64,000 nucleotides of DNA from NCBI RefSeq assembly GCF_030936135.1, contig NC_082604.1, positions 2,797,001 to 2,861,000 on the forward strand, written 5' to 3'. Position numbers and translations under genes: made by a program. This DNA comes from Gavia stellata. Taxonomy: Eukaryota > Chordata > Aves > Gaviiformes > Gaviidae. Shown piece by piece: positions 59,129 to 64,000 of this stretch (position 1 is the stretch's first letter; each line of letters begins with the position of its first letter). The notes under the pieces were generated by a model that saw only the letters and a list, made by a program, of their open reading frames with translations, did no database searches and had not been told where the DNA came from.

Positions 59129-62100
59129 CTGAGGAAACACAAGAAAAAGAAAACAAATTCATTAATCCCAAAGTTTTCAAAGACATTATGAGCACAGAGC
59201 CACAGAAGAACGTTCAGTTGCTTTCACGGAGCGTGCATCTGACCCTTGGAGCTGCTCAGAAATAAGACAGCAGATGTCTTAACACATCTAATGAACTAAG
59301 GGCAGCTTCACTCCGGAGCAGACGGTGCAGGACAAGGCTCTTTGCAAAGAGTCATGGCCTGAACACAGCCCACGCTGCCACCTCTGACCCTCCCAAACCT
59401 AGAAAAGGAAAATAGCATTACCAACTCAAAAAAAAAAAAAATGAAAAATTAAGAAGGATGCTGCATTTTGTGGAGTCATTACATGCACGTAGGAAACCCT
59501 GTCTAAACCCGAGCAGCGAGTTTGCGTTAACTCCCTGGAAGCAGCAAGAGGCTGGGGGGTAAGTCTCCCACCACGGGCAGAGCCCACCCTCTCCCCCACC
59601 ACCTCCCTACGGGCTTTTCGGCGGGTCCCATCCGACTCTCTCGCAGCTCCTTGCTTCGCTCCTCAACGCTAAACGTCCCCTTTTATGCACTACATCTGTC
59701 TGGCGCCCTGAGTTGTCATTGCACACAGTTATTATCTGTCAGAGTGATTTCAAATACGCGAATAAAAATCACATTGTTGGAGCGGTGTTCCTCGGCTGGG
59801 GTTCTTTTGATGGAGGATTTGGTGGGAGATATTTAAAAGCTGTAATACAACTGACATTTCCCTACTTTTATTCTTTAAAAAAAAATAACAACAAACAAAA
59901 CACAACAAGAATAATAGTGAGAGCGACAACATATAGAAACAGATGGGAAAAATCCTCCAGGTTTTATTTATTTGTTTGCAGCAAGCAGACATGCAGATTA
60001 ATTTCCTCGATTCCTGTATCGCGACCAAATGGGAGGAGGAGATGCGCCGGCTGGCAACGCTGAGCATCTCCCGTCCCTCCCCTATCCTCCGTGGTCACAG
60101 GTACTCGCGGCAGCTTTGCAGCGCCAGGAAAACGGGTGCAACCAGAGAAATAAAGGTCAGCAAATAAAAATCAGCCCAGGAATATGAATTGCTGCCGGAC
60201 TGCTGCTTTTAATCTCTCCGCGCCCGCTCCAGCAATCGCAAGTAGGAGACGAGACTCCTATTAATCTTCTCACCCCTCCCATTGCCGGCTGCTGCGGGAT
60301 GGGAAGCCGGAGAAGCGTGACCAGGAACTCCCCACCCTGCCACGAGTGATAAACGCTCCCTCTCCCGAAATCCCCGCCGGAGCTGCCGACCCGGCCCGGC
60401 TGCCAGAGAGGTGAGCAGGGCCACGGAGGCAGGGAGAGCGAGGCAACCCCCCCAGAGATGGAGCGAATAGGCACTGGGGGAGCTTGCAAAGCTTCTGCAC
60501 CCCTAACAGGTCCCAGGGTGCTGCTGTGGCACTGCCGGGGGGGCTTCAAAGCCCACAGCCCCTTGCACCCCGGTTTTGCCTGCCCGTTCCTGCTCATAGT
60601 GCCCTCAAAGCGGAGACGTTTCACCCCCGGTCCGTGCAGGGAACAGAAAAGTGTGGTGGCCTTCATGCCACCGCAACACGTCCCCGTCTGCAGCTTCAGC
60701 CCCTTTCTGTTTGGGAGAAGCCAGCTAAAAATGACACATCCCACCTACAAACTCCTCCCTGGCCCCGAATGGGGCTGGGGGCTCGTGCTCCGGACCTCCA
60801 GCGAGTTTCTGCTCCCACTGCCCTCCGCCTTCCCACTGCCACTGAGTTTTACTTCCCTTGCAAAGAGCCCCACGCCTCATTAAGCAGTCATTAATCCTCA
60901 CTACAGCCCTTCAGATAAGCAGGCAGATGTGTCCGTGCGCAGATCGATGCGAAGGTGGAAGCGGAAGGCCACGCAAACATCTTCCAGTCCCTCCTCCCGG
61001 CAGGGCTATGCGGGGAGGGATGCTCTGAGAGCCCCTAAAATGCTTGGCGTTTTTCCCCGCGGCAAGCAGGGCGTCCTTGTGCCACGCAGGGGAAACTGAG
61101 GCAGCGGCGCCCAGAGTGATGCAGGGAGCATGGCCGGGCTGGGACCGGGACCCCGCTCACCCACCTTCTGCGGTAAATAAGGACAGGCTCAGTTACAGGA
61201 AAGGCAGTTCTTACAAGGGTTTATTCAGAAAGGATTTTCACTCCATCTCCCTTCCTGTTCCATGCGCTTACAGCTTCCTTCCCCAGGCGTTTATCTTTCA
61301 GCGGGGAGATGACAGAGGAATGTACCTTTGATAAAGTACAGCCGCGGTGCGGGTTGGTAGCACGCAAAGACCAGCTCTGCTCCGAAGTGGCATCCACCAG
61401 GATCCCTCCCAAAATCTCATCCCTTCCCTCCTGCCCTGTTCCTCCCCAAAGGCTCCACGTTTTGGAAAGAAAGCAGGAAGGCACAGCGGCAATGCCGGCA
61501 TAGCACACAGCACCTCCCGAAGCAAGAGACTTCAAAATAACTACATAAATAGAGAAATAAATGAATAAATTGAAAAGAACCACCGAGAATCTTTCACTTT
61601 AGAGGTTTCCGGAGTCCTCAGGGGACTGCGTGGCCTGTGGCCAGGGAGGTCACGCTCACAAAGTTTCCACCACAGATCCGTAACTTGCGCTTCGACAGCT
61701 CCGTGTTTCTAAGCGATTTGCAAACCGAAGGAAAAAGAGGGCTGAGAGCCACTGCTAAAAGAAAAGCCTGACCCTCTAGAGACCAGCTCCTGCTCAGATC
61801 CTGCCCTGACTCCCAGGGACACTGCCATAGATGAGAAGATCCGTAACCTGACAAAATAGTTTGGTGATTTGGTGGTTTGGGTTTTTTTTTTAAATAAAAT
61901 ACAATGGTTAAATCCCCCCTTTCAGCTCAAATTCCTGCTGAGCTCACCCAAACCCCGTGACTGCAGAGGGACTGGCACCAGAAAGACTTGGCTGAGCAAC
62001 TTCCCATTGACCTCTGCTATTTCCTCTTGGAGGAAAACTTGGATTTTACTTCATTTTCTGGGACGTACGAGTGACACCGTGACCCCGGGGGAAACCCTGC

Positions 62101-64000
62101 AGGGACATTTACGGCCAGGCAGCTCGGGGCTAAGGCTCTGCCGAGCACCCTCCTTCAGCAAGGGGGTGATTTGCAGACGTCTGTGCCCCTTACCCCGAGA
62201 TCCCTGCAGAGATCCAGTGCTCATGTCTCCATCTCCGGGCTGCAAGACACTGCTGCCGGTGGGGGGACACAGGGATCACCCCCCCCGGCCATCCGTCTCT
62301 TGGGAGCGGGTAAAGGAGGGACAGGCAGTAAAATCCCTGCTAATGAGGAGATTACGGTGGACCAGTGCCTGAGCATCATTAATCAGCAGAGAAGCCACAC
62401 AGACACCTTGCACCTCTCCTCCCGCCTGCCACATCCTGCTGTAAGGACCAGTCCTCGTTATTTGGCACGGGATATTAATTAACCAGGGCCCTGCCTGGGG
62501 CAGGGGGGTCCTGCTCGTCCCCCTCAGCCTGGGCAGCCCCCCAGAGGTGTCAGCACAGGGGGACATCATCTCCCCATGCCTCCTACACTAGCATGGCATC
62601 GCTAGCCACGGCGGGTGAACCACATGCCGCCTGTCCCCCTGCATCAGCCAGTGCCCACACCTCCACCGTGCCAGCAGACGGGCTCAGTGCCCAGTGGGCA
62701 GGCGTGGGCAAGACACTGCCCTCCCCTTGCCTGCTCAAGGTACCGCTCCTCCAGCAACTCCTTCCACGCCTGACCGCCTGCACGTGGGCACGGCGGATGC
62801 CCAGGGGATGCTTCGCCCGGGAGGGAGCTCGACACACTCGCTTGGAGAAGTCTTTGGGACCTGATCCTCCACCGAAGGCAGCTGACCAGGCTGTAATGGC
62901 TGAAGCCCTCGTTAGGGAGAAGACGAGCTCTGCTACGGCGAGTTGAGCTCTCTTAGAGTGAAGAATCTTCAGCTGTATACAGTAGATTTTCTTTAATGGA
63001 CACATTACTTTAAACTAAGCCTTCACCATCTGTTCCAGTCCCTAATTATCAATACAAAAACAAACGTCTACTCACAATTACACTCGTAACGAGTAAAGAT
63101 GCCAGCAATTAGAATGCACCAGCATCCTCGCTGCCGAGCAGCGTATCCATCTGTGATGGCACTCGCGCGATCCAGGCAGGGAGGACTCGCTGCCGTCCCG
63201 GGCTCCCCGCACCCGCCGGGGCAAAGGGGTGCAAGATGCGGCTGGAGCCGATGCCCGCAGTGGGATAAGCTGCATCTCAGAGGAGCAAAGGGTGGGCTGG
63301 CATCATTCAAGTGGCAGGGGGAAAATAAGTTATTTGAGGTGAGAGCAGCCAGGCGCGGAGCAGGGCAATGCAGGATCCACTGCGGGAGCCTTCATTTCAC
63401 ACCAGCTGATGCCGTCTTGCTAACCAACCTTCCCGACAGGATTTAAGCCTCTTCCAGAAAAACCCTCTGAACCACCCCAAAACAAAGCTGAGCTTATTTC
63501 CCGAAATCCCCACCCTGAAGTTATGTTTCAGACCTCTCTAGCGTGGAGGACTCCTGCGAGTCCCACCATGAGAAGGTGTGACTTCTCCCCGGCAAGGAGC
63601 GGGGTCTGGCTATGGGCAAAGAGAGATGAAGGCAAGGAGGCCAAGCCAACTTGATCGCGTTTCGACGTTGTCATCTGGAAAGAAAGAGATACGACGACAA
63701 ATTTTCTGCTCAGGGAGGCCACAAAGAAACTTCTACAAGTGCTGCACTCCTCAATAGATGCCTCAGGGACATGGTCCCTCTCCCAAAGCAAGAAGCAGCA
63801 GCTCTCGCTCCCGCAAGAAGATAATGGCAGGAACCAGCCTAAGGCACTCGAAAGCAAATGCTTGGGCATATGCAAAGAGACGCAGGCATGTCTAAGACGA
63901 CCAAGAGGAAAAAGATAGAAATTAAGCAAAATAAGGAGAGAGGAGGCTTGATAACAACAGATGGGTAGAGGGAGATTTGGAAAGGATGCCAGCTGCTGGA
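59129..64000 (-). other. EPHB1: EPHB1 intron 1, 3' part (continues beyond window)
   Basis: 4.9 kb upstream of exon 2. I searched the minus strand for a short signal-peptide exon (Met, leucine-rich core, ending in a phase-1 GT) and found none, so exon 1 and the promoter should lie beyond 64000. AT-rich patches are at 59690-59960, 60170-60260 and 62985-63125, and an A-run is at 59428-59441. No repeat family is recognised. Confidence 0.75.

Overview
The window is a piece of a bird (avian) nuclear genome. It carries one recognisable protein-coding gene, EPHB1 (Eph receptor B1, a receptor tyrosine kinase for B-class ephrins), on the minus strand. Fifteen coding exons, corresponding to exons 2 to 16, can be placed to the base between 59128 and 11789. 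All have AG/GT splice sites, and their phases join into one uninterrupted 2897-nt reading frame. If exon 1 carries 58 coding nt, as I recall for mammals, the protein is 984 residues, the usual EPHB1 length. Exon 1 (signal peptide) and the promoter lie to the right of the window. Bird origin is inferred from a CR1 LINE 3' end inside intron 3, a second short CR1 tail downstream, compact introns and GC-rich sequence. I cannot name the species.

Layout from left to right: 1-11000 is 3' flank, possibly including a long 3' UTR, with several AT-rich island-like blocks, one CR1 tail and a 28-bp minisatellite. 11000-11788 is the proximal 3' UTR. 11789-12436 holds the SAM-domain exons 16 and 15. 12960-18048 holds the kinase and juxtamembrane exons 14 to 10. 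21909-22299 holds exon 9 and the transmembrane exon 8. 24038-28966 holds the two fibronectin-III domains (exons 7 to 5). 32089-32244 is the cysteine-rich exon 4. 32245-54073 is the 21.8-kb intron 3 with the CR1 copy. 54074-54755 is the ephrin-binding exon 3. 59064-59128 is exon 2. 59129-64000 is the 3' part of intron 1.

The exons together encode a single-pass membrane receptor with domains in the order ephrin-binding, cysteine-rich/EGF-like, two FN3, transmembrane, juxtamembrane tyrosines, kinase and SAM. It mediates contact-dependent cell repulsion and axon guidance. The remaining sequence is non-coding. It includes AT-rich, TAAT/ATTA-rich islands in an otherwise GC-rich locus (candidate conserved enhancers), two minisatellites, a perfect 15-bp inverted repeat and short microsatellites. 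I found no RNA gene, CRISPR array, operon or second protein-coding gene. The window shows a conserved developmental gene and its probable regulatory landscape rather than a new enzymatic system.
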